64,000 nt of DNA from Hyphomicrobium sp. (GTDB taxonomy: Bacteria; Pseudomonadota; Alphaproteobacteria; Rhizobiales; Hyphomicrobiaceae), in NCBI RefSeq assembly GCF_003987855.1, contig NZ_RXIZ01000007.1, positions 101,648 through 165,647 on the forward strand, given 5' to 3'. The notes below the pieces were generated by a model, which saw nothing but the letters and a program-made list of their open reading frames with translations, was not told where the DNA came from and did no database searches. The position numbers and the translations under genes are program-made. Position 1 is the stretch's first letter. Every line of letters starts with the position of its first letter. This document shows, in pieces, positions 10,525-23,447 of the stretch.

Positions 10525-11694
10525 TTAGCCCAAAACTGCGACACGGGCCTCCGAATACGCCCAATCCAGCCATGGAAGTAGCGCTTCGATATCCGCCCGA
10601 TCGATCGTCGTGCCGCACCAGATCCGCAAACCCGCCGGCATGCCGCGATAGGCTGCGATATCGAAAGCCGCCGCGTCTTCTTCGAGCAGCCGCACCATTG
10701 TCCGCATGAGTTCGACGCGAACGCCTTCCGGCGCCTGCACGAGCGCTGGCTCAGAGAACCGCATGGTCACCGAAGTGCGCGACCGGGCTTCCGGATCGAC
10801 TGCGAGCGGCGTAACCCACGTGCTTGCCTCGATCCATCCGTAAAGCAGAGAGGCGTTCGCCTGAGCGCGCGCGATCGTTGCATCGATACCGCCGATCTCG
10901 GAGGCCCACGCGAGCGCATCGATATAGTCTTCGACGCACAGCATCGACGGGGTGTTCAATGTCACGCCTTCGAACACGTCGCGAAGCACGCCGTCGCCGT
11001 TCGTGAGCCGAAAAAGTTTCGGCACCGGCCATGACGGCCGATAAGATTGGAGGCGATCGAGCGCCCGTGGGGACATCACGAGCATGCCGTGCGCGCCCTC
11101 CCCGCCCAGCGCCTTCTGCCACGAAAACGTCAGCACATCGATTTTGCGGAGATCGATATCTTCCGCGAACAATGCCGATGTGGCGTCGCAGAAAACGAGG
11201 CCTTCGCGATCGTCCGGGATCCAATCTCCGTTCGGCACGCGCACGCCGCATGCCGTGCCGTTCCAGGTGAAGATCACATCTCGCGCGAAATCGACTTTGC
11301 CAAGATCGGGCAGAAGACCAGGCTCTGCTTCGAAAGTGCGCAGATCGGCTAGTTTCAATTCCGCGGTGGCATCACGCAGCCAGCTCTTTCCGAACGTGTC
11401 CCACGCAAGCACGTCGGTGCCTCGCGCGCCCAGAAGATTCCACATCGCAAGTTCGATTGCGCCGGTGTCGGAGCCTGGAACGATCGCGACTTCGTATCCT
11501 TCCGGCAGCCGAAGCACGTCGCGCGTCCGCGTGATCGCAAGCTTCAAACGTTCGCGACCATCGGCTGAACGGTGCGAGCGCCCGACCAGCGCGGTTCCAA
11601 GCGCGTCCGGCCGCCACCCCGGCCGTTTGGCACAGGGACCGGAGGAGAAAAACGGCCGTTTCGGCTTCTGAGTAGGCTTCGGAGGTGTGAGCAT
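10525..11694 (-). CDS. serC: Phosphoserine aminotransferase
   Basis: FFSSGPCAKRPGW, RSHRSADGRERLKLAITRTRDVLRLPEGYEVAIVPGSDTGAIELAMWNLLG, LTFSWQKALGGEGAHGMLVMSPRA. Confidence 0.94.
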   Translation of the reverse strand: MLTPPKPTQKPKRPFFSSGPCAKRPGWRPDALGTALVGRSHRSADGRERLKLAITRTRDVLRLPEGYEVAIVPGSDTGAIELAMWNLLGARGTDVLAWDTFGKSWLRDATAELKLADLRTFEAEPGLLPDLGKVDFARDVIFTWNGTACGVRVPNGDWIPDDREGLVFCDATSALFAEDIDLRKIDVLTFSWQKALGGEGAHGMLVMSPRALDRLQSYRPSWPVPKLFRLTNGDGVLRDVFEGVTLNTPSMLCVEDYIDALAWASEIGGIDATIARAQANASLLYGWIEASTWVTPLAVDPEARSRTSVTMRFSEPALVQAPEGVRVELMRTMVRLLEEDAAAFDIAAYRGMPAGLRIWCGTTIDRADIEALLPWLDWAYSEARVAVLG

Positions 11695-11726
11695 CGGCGC
11701 TCCTTAGCACGGGGTCGTCACAAAGA

Positions 11727-11754
11727 AAAAGGCGGTCGCGAACGACCGCCTTTT
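11727..11754 (-). terminator. Rho-independent-type hairpin
   Basis: AAAGGCGGTCG-(cgaa)-CGACCGCCTTT with A/T flanks, downstream of the minus-strand gene ending at 11787. Confidence 0.75.
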
Positions 11755-11786
11755 CGGCACCGAAGCAACACTGGGGTGCACGCTTT

Positions 11787-12661
11787 CTAATCGAATTTCA
11801 GCCGGATGCCCGAGCGGAACTGCTGCAGGACAGAGTCTTTATAGGTCAGCTTGTTGCTGCCCGAAATCGAATCTCCGTCGATCGAAATGCTGCCGCTCTC
11901 CCACAGCATCTGCCAACCATTGTCCCAGACGATCTGGTCGGTAAGTTCGGTCGAGACGCCCGCCTGAACCGCCGCTGCGACGTTGATCTGGTTCTTGGAG
12001 TCCGAACCCGAATGCGTTGCCGAACTGATGGTCGTGCTTCCTCCGCAAGTGATCGTTGGGAAGTTTGTCGGATCGTTACATGTGGCTGATTCCGAATAAT
12101 TGCGCTGTAGACGCCGCCAAGAAATACCGACACCACCACCGAGATATGGTGTGAAGCGCGTTCCCGTAGGAATATCGTAGAGAAGATTGAACAGCGCCGT
12201 AGTTCGCGAGAGCTTGACCGTATCATCACGGAAGACGCCGTATTGCTGTGCGGCGTTCGCCGTTCCCGCCTCGCCGAACGTTATATATTTGGTTCCACCA
12301 TCAATCAGATTGAAGTTCGGCGTGTAATCGACAGCGACTTCCCACCGCAGCGATGGCGTAATGTAGCGGCCGAATGTCAGCCCGAATGTTTCCGACATCG
12401 GGAGATCACCGCTGCCTCTGACTGGCATGTTCGGATCGCTATCCTGGATCGTCGCGCTCGTTGAAAGATTGCCGCCGATCGCGAGGCCGACATACCAATC
12501 GCTGTCGGCATCATAGGTCGGCACCGGCGCGGGTGCCGGCACCGGGATCGGAACACCGCCGCCCATATCCTTGACGCCGCCCCAGTCGGCAGCCATCACA
12601 GGCGCCACACCGGATGCAATCACCCACACAGCAGCGATTGCCGCTTTCGCGAACTTCATAT
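11787..12661 (-). CDS. Outer-membrane beta-barrel protein
   Basis: Signal peptide MKFAKAAIAAVWVIASGVAPVMAADWGG, Pro-rich linker, alternating hydrophobic strands, C terminus ...FRSGIRLKFD*. Confidence 0.72.
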
Positions 12662-12777
12662 CCCCCACCCTTCGGTATCGGCGCGAATAAACGCGCGCCA
12701 CTTACAAGACCCTGCTCAACGCTACGCTGCGCAAACAAAGCCTAAGGGAGGGAAACACGGGTTTCGGCCGGTGTCCT

Positions 12778-12803
12778 GTGCGCTTCTCTCGCGAGAAGCG
12801 CAC
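12778..12803. repeat. Perfect 11-bp inverted repeat, 4-nt loop
   Basis: GTGCGCTTCTC-tcgc-GAGAAGCGCAC, between the two minus-strand beta-barrel genes. Confidence 0.7.
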
Positions 12804-12911
12804 GACGCACTACGTGGACACGCGAACGCGAAACACCGCAGTACAGACCGCACCTTTTGGCATTTCATACAGGAGCTGACACAATGCTCCTGCGTACTAA
12901 CAACTCGCGAC

Positions 12912-13700
12912 CTAGTTCAGGTCGTAACGCAAGCCGATACGAAACTGATGTGCCGTGATCTCTTTGAGCTTCTCGGCTGCGACTTGTCCGTTCGCATCGA
13001 AAGACGCCGTCTGGGCGTCGCCCAAATAGAGAAAGCGATATCCGAAATCGACATAGAGAGCGTGGCCGGTGTTGACCTCGACCGGCTCGTCATCCTTCGT
13101 GCCGCCAGAGACGTACATCGATCGGCCGCCCCACAGCCGCCATGAAACGCCCGCCATCGCGGCCGCCGCGAAATTGTCGGTCGATCGTCCGCTGAACGAC
13201 GATGCGCCCGTGCCATCGACGACCGTTCCCGAACTCGTCTCGTTGTGCGCGTAACCAATGCCCGCGCCGATGTAGGGCACGAAGCGGCCGCCGCGATTGA
13301 ATTCGTAATAGAGGTTCGCGAGCACGACGGTGCTGCTGAAATCGAGCCGCGTTGAACCGAAGTCGAAATCGGTCTGGCTCTTGGCGTCGAACATGTGGTC
13401 GACGGTGATGTCGCCGCGGAAGCCCCAGGCATAATATTGGCCGATGCCGCCGCCGACGGTCCAACCGCCGCCAGCTTTCGTTTCGTGGTTTTCGAAATTG
13501 CTGAAGGTCATGCCTGGCGCCGGATACCACGTGTACCCGCCGTCGGCGCGAACATACCATTTCCAGGTATATCCCGACGGCATCGCCGGCATCGTTGGCG
13601 CATCCTTGAGGCTCACGCCGCCGAGATCGGCGGCGGACGCGATCGCGCTCCCGAGAACGAGAGCGGCGCCAATGAGCGGTGCTTTGCGCACGAACAACAT
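12912..13700 (-). CDS. Outer-membrane beta-barrel protein
   Basis: Signal peptide ...AIASAADLGG; C terminus ...HQFRIGLRYDLN*; same layout as the neighbouring 11787-12661 gene. Confidence 0.8.
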   Translation of the reverse strand: MLFVRKAPLIGAALVLGSAIASAADLGGVSLKDAPTMPAMPSGYTWKWYVRADGGYTWYPAPGMTFSNFENHETKAGGGWTVGGGIGQYYAWGFRGDITVDHMFDAKSQTDFDFGSTRLDFSSTVVLANLYYEFNRGGRFVPYIGAGIGYAHNETSSGTVVDGTGASSFSGRSTDNFAAAAMAGVSWRLWGGRSMYVSGGTKDDEPVEVNTGHALYVDFGYRFLYLGDAQTASFDANGQVAAEKLKEITAHQFRIGLRYDLN

Positions 13701-13866
13701 GCAGGTTCCCTACGGAGACCGACTCGCGCGACGCGGATCAGCCCAAAATCAGAACCCGAATATTGCCGAGAGTGCTTAAGGCATACTTAATTGCCGTCGG
13801 AATGTGGAACGCAGCCCGGCCCCAAATCCTAACGAAGCGTAAATGCGCTCTGACGTTAGTCCGTCG

Positions 13867-15216
<1,350 letters not shown>

Positions 15217-15560
15217 GCTATCCTCCCGTCAAACCGGACCGTGCGCCGCGTTGCGCGGCACGCCATTCCGGAAATCGCGATTGGAGCGCTCCGCCCGAGT
15301 CGGATGCATCCCCCCATTCCCCTCGGCCATCATAGATGCCCGAGCGCGCGTCTGCATTCCATCCCATTGGTTGAATGAACCGGAATTTTGCACGGAATTC
15401 CACTAACGGTTGCAAACAGCGCTAATAAGGCCTCACCGTCCGAGCTTCCGGTGGCGGACTGGTAGACCGACATGGAATCGGCCCATAGCTCGGCTATGGA
15501 TGGAGCGCGCGGCGCCCCGAGGGCTCGAATTGGCGCGCGCAATCTGAGAGGTAACGCAAC

Positions 15561-16469
15561 ATGGCAGTTTTTCTCGCGGTCGCGAACCGGAAGGGTGGCG
15601 TCGGCAAATCCACCGTCGCCGTGATGCTCGCCCACGGGCTTGCCGTGTTCGGCGGAAAACGCGTGCTGCTGATCGACCTCGACTCGCAATGCAACGCCTC
15701 CCTGATTCTGATGGGCGGACAAGGCTGGAACGAAGCTCGCAAGGCCGGCAAGACAATCGCCGACTACTTCTACGATCTCTTCGATGGCATTCCGGCGAAC
15801 GCCCGAGACTATGTCGCCAAGAACGTCGGCGACGTCGCCGCTGCCAACGGCAAGCCCGCACCGATTTCACTCGTGCCAGGCTCGCTCCTTCTGGAGGATA
15901 TCCAGGGCGAGTTGTACCTGAAGCAGGCGAACCAGAGTAACGTGCCCGAGGTTGTCGCAAACCGCGTTCGCGGCCGCATGGAAAGCCTCATACGGCGCTT
16001 CGAGGGCGACTATGACGTCGTCATTCTCGATTGTGCGCCTGGCCTCTCGTTCGCGGCCCTCGCGGCACTGAAGACGGCCGACAAGGTCATCGTTCCTTTC
16101 CGTCCCGACTATGTCTCGCAGCTCGCTGTCGACCGGGTCGCGATGTTGATCGAGGACATGCGCAATCTCGACGATCTCGCCGAGATGCCACCGGAAGAGC
16201 GCCGCTATGTGTGCCTTGCCAACTACGTGCGCAACGACGATCGGGACTACATGATGATCGAGGAAATCAGCCTCGTGCATCCGGTGCTGGAGACGTTCCT
16301 GCCGCAGCGGAACGGCATCGCCAATGCTTTCGACTACCTCGGCCAACTCCGCCCGATCGACGCGAAGTATTCGGATGCCGCCGGAGACGTGAAAGAACTT
16401 CACCAGGAAATTTCCCGGTTGGTGGATGCCGTCGCCGCGGGTAAGAAAGCCAAAGTTGCAGTTTCTTAA
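15561..16469 (+). CDS. ParA-like (Walker-type) ATPase
   Basis: VANRKGGVGKSTVAVMLAHGLAVFG deviant Walker A; VLLIDLDSQCNASL; VVILDCAPGLSFAALAALKTADKVIVPFRPDY. Confidence 0.9.
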   Translation: MAVFLAVANRKGGVGKSTVAVMLAHGLAVFGGKRVLLIDLDSQCNASLILMGGQGWNEARKAGKTIADYFYDLFDGIPANARDYVAKNVGDVAAANGKPAPISLVPGSLLLEDIQGELYLKQANQSNVPEVVANRVRGRMESLIRRFEGDYDVVILDCAPGLSFAALAALKTADKVIVPFRPDYVSQLAVDRVAMLIEDMRNLDDLAEMPPEERRYVCLANYVRNDDRDYMMIEEISLVHPVLETFLPQRNGIANAFDYLGQLRPIDAKYSDAAGDVKELHQEISRLVDAVAAGKKAKVAVS

Positions 16470-16495
16470 CCGCGGAAGGCGAGAAGACGTCGATC

Positions 16496-16966
16496 ATGAG
16501 CAAAGGCAAACAGCTCTGGCCCGGCGATGAGATGCTCGCGTTCTTTCGCGCCCACATCCGGCGCGAAACGTCGCTCGATTCCGATACGACGGAGAAACTC
16601 GCAGCTGCGTTGACAAGAGCCACGAACCGCATGCTCGTTTGGGAGGTCCCAGTAGAGGTTGAAGAAGCTCCTCCAGCGGCAGTTCCGGCTCAACCTCAGA
16701 AATCCGACGAGATCCAGGAGCGCCACGACCGCGCGGAGAATTTCAACCCCTATCTCTTCTCTGCTTTGGTGGCGCTGGCGAAGCACGGCAGCGAAGGCTT
16801 GATGCTGCGGCTCAAGGACATCAAGACAGCGGAGAATCTGCGAGCATTCGCTGAAGCGCAGCATGTGCCGGTTGATCCGTCCTTGAAGCGTACCGATGAA
16901 ATCCGCAAAGCCATCGTCGCTGGTGTCGAGCGCCGGCTCGCCGATCGCAAAGCCGCCGCCAGCTGA
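16496..16966 (+). CDS. Hypothetical protein, apparent partner of the ParA-like ATPase
   Basis: Begins 27 bp after the ParA-like stop, same strand; charged, Pro-rich middle; no family recognised. Confidence 0.7.
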   Translation: MSKGKQLWPGDEMLAFFRAHIRRETSLDSDTTEKLAAALTRATNRMLVWEVPVEVEEAPPAAVPAQPQKSDEIQERHDRAENFNPYLFSALVALAKHGSEGLMLRLKDIKTAENLRAFAEAQHVPVDPSLKRTDEIRKAIVAGVERRLADRKAAAS

Positions 16967-17059
16967 CCGCGCGGCTTGGTACTCCAACATCCGGCAGCTT
17001 GAAACCGCGAAGCGCTGATGCCTTGATGGCATCACAGAAGTCGCATCGGGGACCCGACC

Positions 17060-18385
17060 GTGAACGATAAACCAAACGGCAATCCCCACCTTCGCCGCTC
17101 CATCGGAACGACGCAACTCGCGCTCTACGCCCTTGGAAGCATGATCGGGTCAGGCATATACGGGCTCATCGGCAAAGCGGCCGGGCAAGCCGGATCCGCA
17201 GTTTGGCTATCGTTCCTTGTCGCGCTCGTCGCGGCCCTGCTGACGTCGCTCTCGTATGCCTCGCTCGGCTCGCGCTATCCGCGCGCTGGCGGCGCCGCTT
17301 ACGTCACGGATCGCGCCTTCGGCATTCCCTTGCTGAGCTTCACGGTTGGCCTCGCGCTCGTTGCCTCCGGCCTGACTTCAATCGCGACGCAATCCAAGAT
17401 CTTCGCGGCGATCATCGCTGACTTTGCGGGCTGGGGAGCCGTTTCGCCAACCGCCATCGCCGTGGGCTTTCTGCTTATCCTGTCCGGCGTGGTTTTCCGC
17501 GGCATCCGCGAAAGCATGTGGGTCAACGTCGTCTGCACGATCATGGAGGTCTCGGGCCTGCTCCTGGTGATCGGCTCGGGGCTCTCGTATTGGGGCAGCG
17601 TCGACTATTTCGAAATCCCTCCAGACCGAATTGATTCCGGCCTGGCGGTTGTCGTCGTCCAGGCTTCTGTATTGGCCTTCTTCGCGTTCATCGGCTTCGA
17701 GGACGCCGTCAACGTCGCGGAGGAATGCCGCGAGCCCGAACGAACGATCCCTCGCGGTCTGATCATCGCGACCGTGTCTGCCGCAGTCCTCTATGTTGCG
17801 GTATCGATCACCGCTGTCTCGGTCGTTCCATGGCAGGAACTTGCATCCGCGCCGAGCCCGCTTACAGCTGTGATGGCGAAGAGTGCGCCGAGCCTGCCCG
17901 CAGGCCTCATGACTTTCATCGCGCTCTTTTCGGTCGCCAACACGGCCCTCGTGAATTACGTCACCGCCTCGCGCCTGATCTACGGCATGTCGGGCCAGGG
18001 ACTGCTTCCGAGCCTCCTTGGCCGCGTGCACAGGACACGCCAGACGCCACACATTGCCATCGCGACACTCCTAGGTGTGCTGGTGCTGCTCGCTGTCGCC
18101 GGCGAAATCGCCGACCTCGCTGCCGCGACGGTGCTGTTGCTGCTCGTCATCTTCGTCGCCGTGAACGCCTCGCTCGTCGTGTTGAAGCGTCGCGCGGGCG
18201 AGCCAGCAGGCCGTTTCGAAATTCCCGTCGCCCTGCCGATGATGGGCATCGCCGTGTGCTGCGGACTTCTGATCACGCGCTTGACGAGTTCCGATTGGCG
18301 CGCGCCGCTGCTGGCAGCTCTCCTCCTCGCCGGTATTCTCGGTCTCTACGCCATCTTGCGGATGACCAAAGTGAGCCAGCGCTGA
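17060..18385 (+). CDS. APC family amino-acid permease
   Basis: GTTQLALYALGSMIGSGIYGLIGKAAGQAG, about 12 hydrophobic segments, FFAFIGFEDAVNVAEECREPERTIPRGLI. Confidence 0.93.
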   Translation: MNDKPNGNPHLRRSIGTTQLALYALGSMIGSGIYGLIGKAAGQAGSAVWLSFLVALVAALLTSLSYASLGSRYPRAGGAAYVTDRAFGIPLLSFTVGLALVASGLTSIATQSKIFAAIIADFAGWGAVSPTAIAVGFLLILSGVVFRGIRESMWVNVVCTIMEVSGLLLVIGSGLSYWGSVDYFEIPPDRIDSGLAVVVVQASVLAFFAFIGFEDAVNVAEECREPERTIPRGLIIATVSAAVLYVAVSITAVSVVPWQELASAPSPLTAVMAKSAPSLPAGLMTFIALFSVANTALVNYVTASRLIYGMSGQGLLPSLLGRVHRTRQTPHIAIATLLGVLVLLAVAGEIADLAAATVLLLLVIFVAVNASLVVLKRRAGEPAGRFEIPVALPMMGIAVCCGLLITRLTSSDWRAPLLAALLLAGILGLYAILRMTKVSQR

Positions 18386-18402
18386 TACTGCAGAAGGGGA
18401 TT

Positions 18403-18699
18403 ATGATGTCAGACGGTCAAACGCTCGTTTCGGGCCTCGCCTACCTCGCGATCGTCGGACTGCTCGTATACCTGCCACTAACGGCCCGGACGTTCGTCTC
18501 GGCTTTGATACGCGCCGCCATTCTGGCCGTCCTCGTCATTCCGGTCTCGATTATGCTTTCGCCGGATACTTTGGCGCCGACACATGCGCTTGGCCGATTC
18601 CTTGCTTTCTTGCTCGCCGCGTCGTTGACGTACGCCGTCAAGCGCCTGCTCCTCTTCATCGTGCGGAAGCTTTCCGGCCCCCGCACGACGGCACCGTGA
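18403..18699 (+). CDS. Small membrane protein, hypothetical
   Basis: MMSDGQTLVSGLAYLAIVGLLVYLPLTARTFVSALIRAAILAVLVIPVSIML...; in the frame of ORF 17725..18699; follows the permease. Confidence 0.6.
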   Translation: MMSDGQTLVSGLAYLAIVGLLVYLPLTARTFVSALIRAAILAVLVIPVSIMLSPDTLAPTHALGRFLAFLLAASLTYAVKRLLLFIVRKLSGPRTTAP

Positions 18700-18800
18700 T
18701 CAATGCGCGTCGTTGACGTACGCCGTCAAGCGCCTGCTCCTCTTCATCGTGCGGAAGCTTTCCGGCCCCCGCACGACGGCACCGTGATCAATGCGCGTCG
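18618..18800. repeat. Perfect direct tandem duplication, 88-bp period
   Basis: 18618-18712 is identical to 18706-18800 (95 matching positions at offset 88), starting at CCGCGTCGTTGACGTACGCCGTCAAG. Confidence 0.97.
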
Positions 18801-19411
18801 GACTGGCTTGTTGATCTCAAGCGCCCGTTCTCGTCTTCCAACTCTGCGATCCGCGTCTGCAGTCGTCCGATAGCGTCCTTCACATCTTCGAACGGCAGCA
18901 TTCGCGGGATGTGCTGCGGACAATTGCGATCCCACGCTTCGAGCGTGAAAACGATGGCGCGTTCCGGCCGCGCGCGATAGCTCGGATCACTCAGCTTAGT
19001 CATGAGCTCGTCATCGCCTTCAACCACCTTCGCCGTACCCCACAGCTTCACGCGCCGCTGGTGCACGTAGTCCATGATGAAGATGTACGCCTTCGGGTTC
19101 TCGGCGAGATTACCGATCGTGATGTACTGCTTATTCCCGCCGTAGTCCGCGAACGCCAAAGTCTTCTCGTCGAGGATCTTAAGAAAGCCAGCGGGTCCAC
19201 CCCGATGCTGAATGTAAGGCTGTCCATCGGCGCTCGCTGTTGCCATGTAGAACGATCGCGTCTCGGCAATGCGTCCGGCAAGGTCATCATCGATGGTCGT
19301 TGGCCAACCGTGCAAGCGCTCCATGCGCTCGTACTGTTGCCGTGATCCACGCCGCGCCTGCTCAGCCTTCACCGCCGGAGTGAAAGCGATGTCTGAAGCT
19401 ATGCCGGACAT
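18788..19411 (-). CDS. Pyridoxamine 5'-phosphate oxidase family (FMN-binding) protein
   Basis: ETRSFYMATASADGQPYIQHRGGPAGFLKILDEKTLAFADYGGNKQYITIGNLAENPKAYIFIMDY; start MSGIASDIAFTPAV. Confidence 0.88.
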   Translation of the reverse strand: MSGIASDIAFTPAVKAEQARRGSRQQYERMERLHGWPTTIDDDLAGRIAETRSFYMATASADGQPYIQHRGGPAGFLKILDEKTLAFADYGGNKQYITIGNLAENPKAYIFIMDYVHQRRVKLWGTAKVVEGDDELMTKLSDPSYRARPERAIVFTLEAWDRNCPQHIPRMLPFEDVKDAIGRLQTRIAELEDENGRLRSTSQSDAH

Positions 19412-20022
19412 GGCACACTTCCCTCGCAGCCTGGCATGCCGATGAAGCGCGGCAGCTGCTTGATACGCTCGACCCAGGACGACACGCCCGGATAGGGTCC
19501 GAGCGGCACGCCGCCTTCCCATCCGAGAGCCACGTATGGCATGCACGCGATATCGGCGATCGTTGGCCGATCCAATGCGAGCCAGTCCCGATCTTGAAGG
19601 TGGCGCTCCATGAGCTCAAGGATAAGAGCAGCTTTCTCGCGCGCCGCCGCGATGTCGAGCTTCATCCCGAACTTGTCGTGCAGTCGCGCATCACCGGGGC
19701 CACGGGGGATCTCGTTTTCGGCCACCATCAGCCATTGCATGACCCGAGCCATCGGCTCAGGGTCAGTTGGCAGCCACGTCTCGCCGCCCCACTTGCGCGC
19801 GATATAAACGAGGATCGCCTGGCTATCTCTCAGGATCAGATTGCCGTCTTCGAGAACGGGCACCTGGCCGAAGGGATTGAGATCAATCAACGGGCTTTGC
19901 TTGTGCGCACCGCTCATAAAGTCAACGGGAACGAGTTCAACCGGCAGGTCGAGCAGGGCGCATAGAAGCCTGACCTTGTAACAATTACCCGAGACGTCGA
20001 GATCATAAAGCTTCATCGCCAT
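19399..20022 (-). CDS. Glutathione S-transferase family protein
   Basis: MAMKLYDLDVSGNCYKVRLLCALLDLPVELVPVDF ... DLNPFGQVPVLEDGNLILRDSQAILVYIARK; overlaps the next gene by 13 bp. Confidence 0.92.
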   Translation of the reverse strand: MAMKLYDLDVSGNCYKVRLLCALLDLPVELVPVDFMSGAHKQSPLIDLNPFGQVPVLEDGNLILRDSQAILVYIARKWGGETWLPTDPEPMARVMQWLMVAENEIPRGPGDARLHDKFGMKLDIAAAREKAALILELMERHLQDRDWLALDRPTIADIACMPYVALGWEGGVPLGPYPGVSSWVERIKQLPRFIGMPGCEGSVPCPA

Positions 20023-20142
20023 GGTCCGCTCCTCTTCGCTCATCAATGTCGATGGCGCCGAGATAATGCATTCCAATGGATGGAGGCAGACGGCTATTCC
20101 GACAAGCACCCTTCCGAAATTTGGAAGGCTGAAACCCGAGCC

Positions 20143-21246
20143 TTAGTTGAGCCCTTTCTCGGTCCCGGCGGCGCAGGCCCGCCAAACCTCGATCGCTTGC
20201 TTCGTCTCGGCAACATCGTGCACGCGCACCATTTGTATACCGGCCGCGGCACCCGAGATCGCGCAGGCCAGGGACCCCGGCATGCGATCCTTGGCGCTCT
20301 CCACGTTGCAGAGTTGCCCGATCATCTTCTTGCGGCTGGCGCCAAGCAAAAGCGGAACGCCAAGACCGTGATACAGCGGCAGGCCCGCCATCACTGCCAC
20401 GTTGTGGTGAAGGTGCTTGCCGAACCCGATACCGGGATCAGCGACGATTTTGGCTTTCGGGATGCCAGCGGCAATACAGGCTTGAACCCGGCCCTCGAGA
20501 TAATCGAAAACATCCAGCACCACATCGTCGTACTGCGGATTGTCGTTCATCGTCTTCGGGTCGCCTTGAGCGTGCATGATGATAATTGGCAATCCGGTTT
20601 CGGTCGCGACTTCGAGCGAGTCCGGCTCATGCGTAAACGCCGAGACATCATTGAGGATGTCCGCGCCGGACGCGGCGGCTCGCTTCATCACCTCCGCTTT
20701 GCGCGTGTCGATAGAGATCACGGCATCCGTTCTGGCGCGGAGCCCCTCGATCACTGGAATGACGCGACGGATTTCCTCTTCCGCCGAGACGTAATCAGCC
20801 TGCGGTCGCGTACTCTCTCCGCCGATGTCGAGGATGTCCGCCCCTTCCTCGATCAGCCGTAGCCCATGGTCGATTGCCTCGCGCGCGGACCCGAATTCGC
20901 CGCCGTCCGAAAAGCTGTCCGGCGTCACGTTGATGATGCCCATGATGCGCGGCCGGTCGAGCGAGAGGCCGGCAAGCCTTGCCCGAGGTTCCGAAAGCTC
21001 CTGCAGAATGTCGGCGGCGGCGAGCGCCTCTCGCCCCCAGTCGCCGCTGAAGGCATCACCGAGCACCACGGTTCGGCGCTTTGTTTCAGGCGCACCGCGC
21101 GTCAGCACGTCGAGCGCCGCGAACGACAATCGGCCACCGGCAAGAGGCAGCCCCTTCCATTGGGGAACGTCGGCCTCGTCGATGGCGCGCCGCTCGCCCC
21201 TATCCCAGAAGATGGCGGTAGGTTGCAGGTAGATGGAGCGTTTCAT
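20143..21246 (-). CDS. folP: Dihydropteroate synthase
   Basis: RIMGIINVTPDSFSDGGEF, DILDIGGESTRPQADYVS, VISIDTRKAEVM, KIVADPGIGFGKHLHHNVAVM; about 100-aa N-terminal extension. Confidence 0.95.
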   Translation of the reverse strand: MKRSIYLQPTAIFWDRGERRAIDEADVPQWKGLPLAGGRLSFAALDVLTRGAPETKRRTVVLGDAFSGDWGREALAAADILQELSEPRARLAGLSLDRPRIMGIINVTPDSFSDGGEFGSAREAIDHGLRLIEEGADILDIGGESTRPQADYVSAEEEIRRVIPVIEGLRARTDAVISIDTRKAEVMKRAAASGADILNDVSAFTHEPDSLEVATETGLPIIIMHAQGDPKTMNDNPQYDDVVLDVFDYLEGRVQACIAAGIPKAKIVADPGIGFGKHLHHNVAVMAGLPLYHGLGVPLLLGASRKKMIGQLCNVESAKDRMPGSLACAISGAAAGIQMVRVHDVAETKQAIEVWRACAAGTEKGLN

Positions 21247-21281
21247 GTGTGGTGAGTGCCCGAGCGATCAACGATGTCACG

Positions 21282-21312
21282 AAAAAGCGGCCGCGAAACT
21301 ATCGCGGCCGCT
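21282..21312 (-). terminator. Rho-independent terminator after ftsH
   Basis: Minus strand: AGCGGCCGCG-atagttt-CGCGGCCGCT followed by TTTT. Confidence 0.75.
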
Positions 21313-21345
21313 GGAAGATTGATAGCCGACCGTACCAGCCAGCCC

Positions 21346-23295
<1,950 letters not shown>

Positions 23296-23447
23296 CTCTA
23301 TCCTTGATGGCACCAAATGGCGCCAAACGGCACGTGCTCGGCGGCACTAGTGCCCCCAAGGTTGGAGACTAACATAGGGGGCTAGGTAGCGCCGCACAAG
23401 TTCATGCGTTTACCAACCTTTCGGCACATTGGAATAGCCAGCATTCC

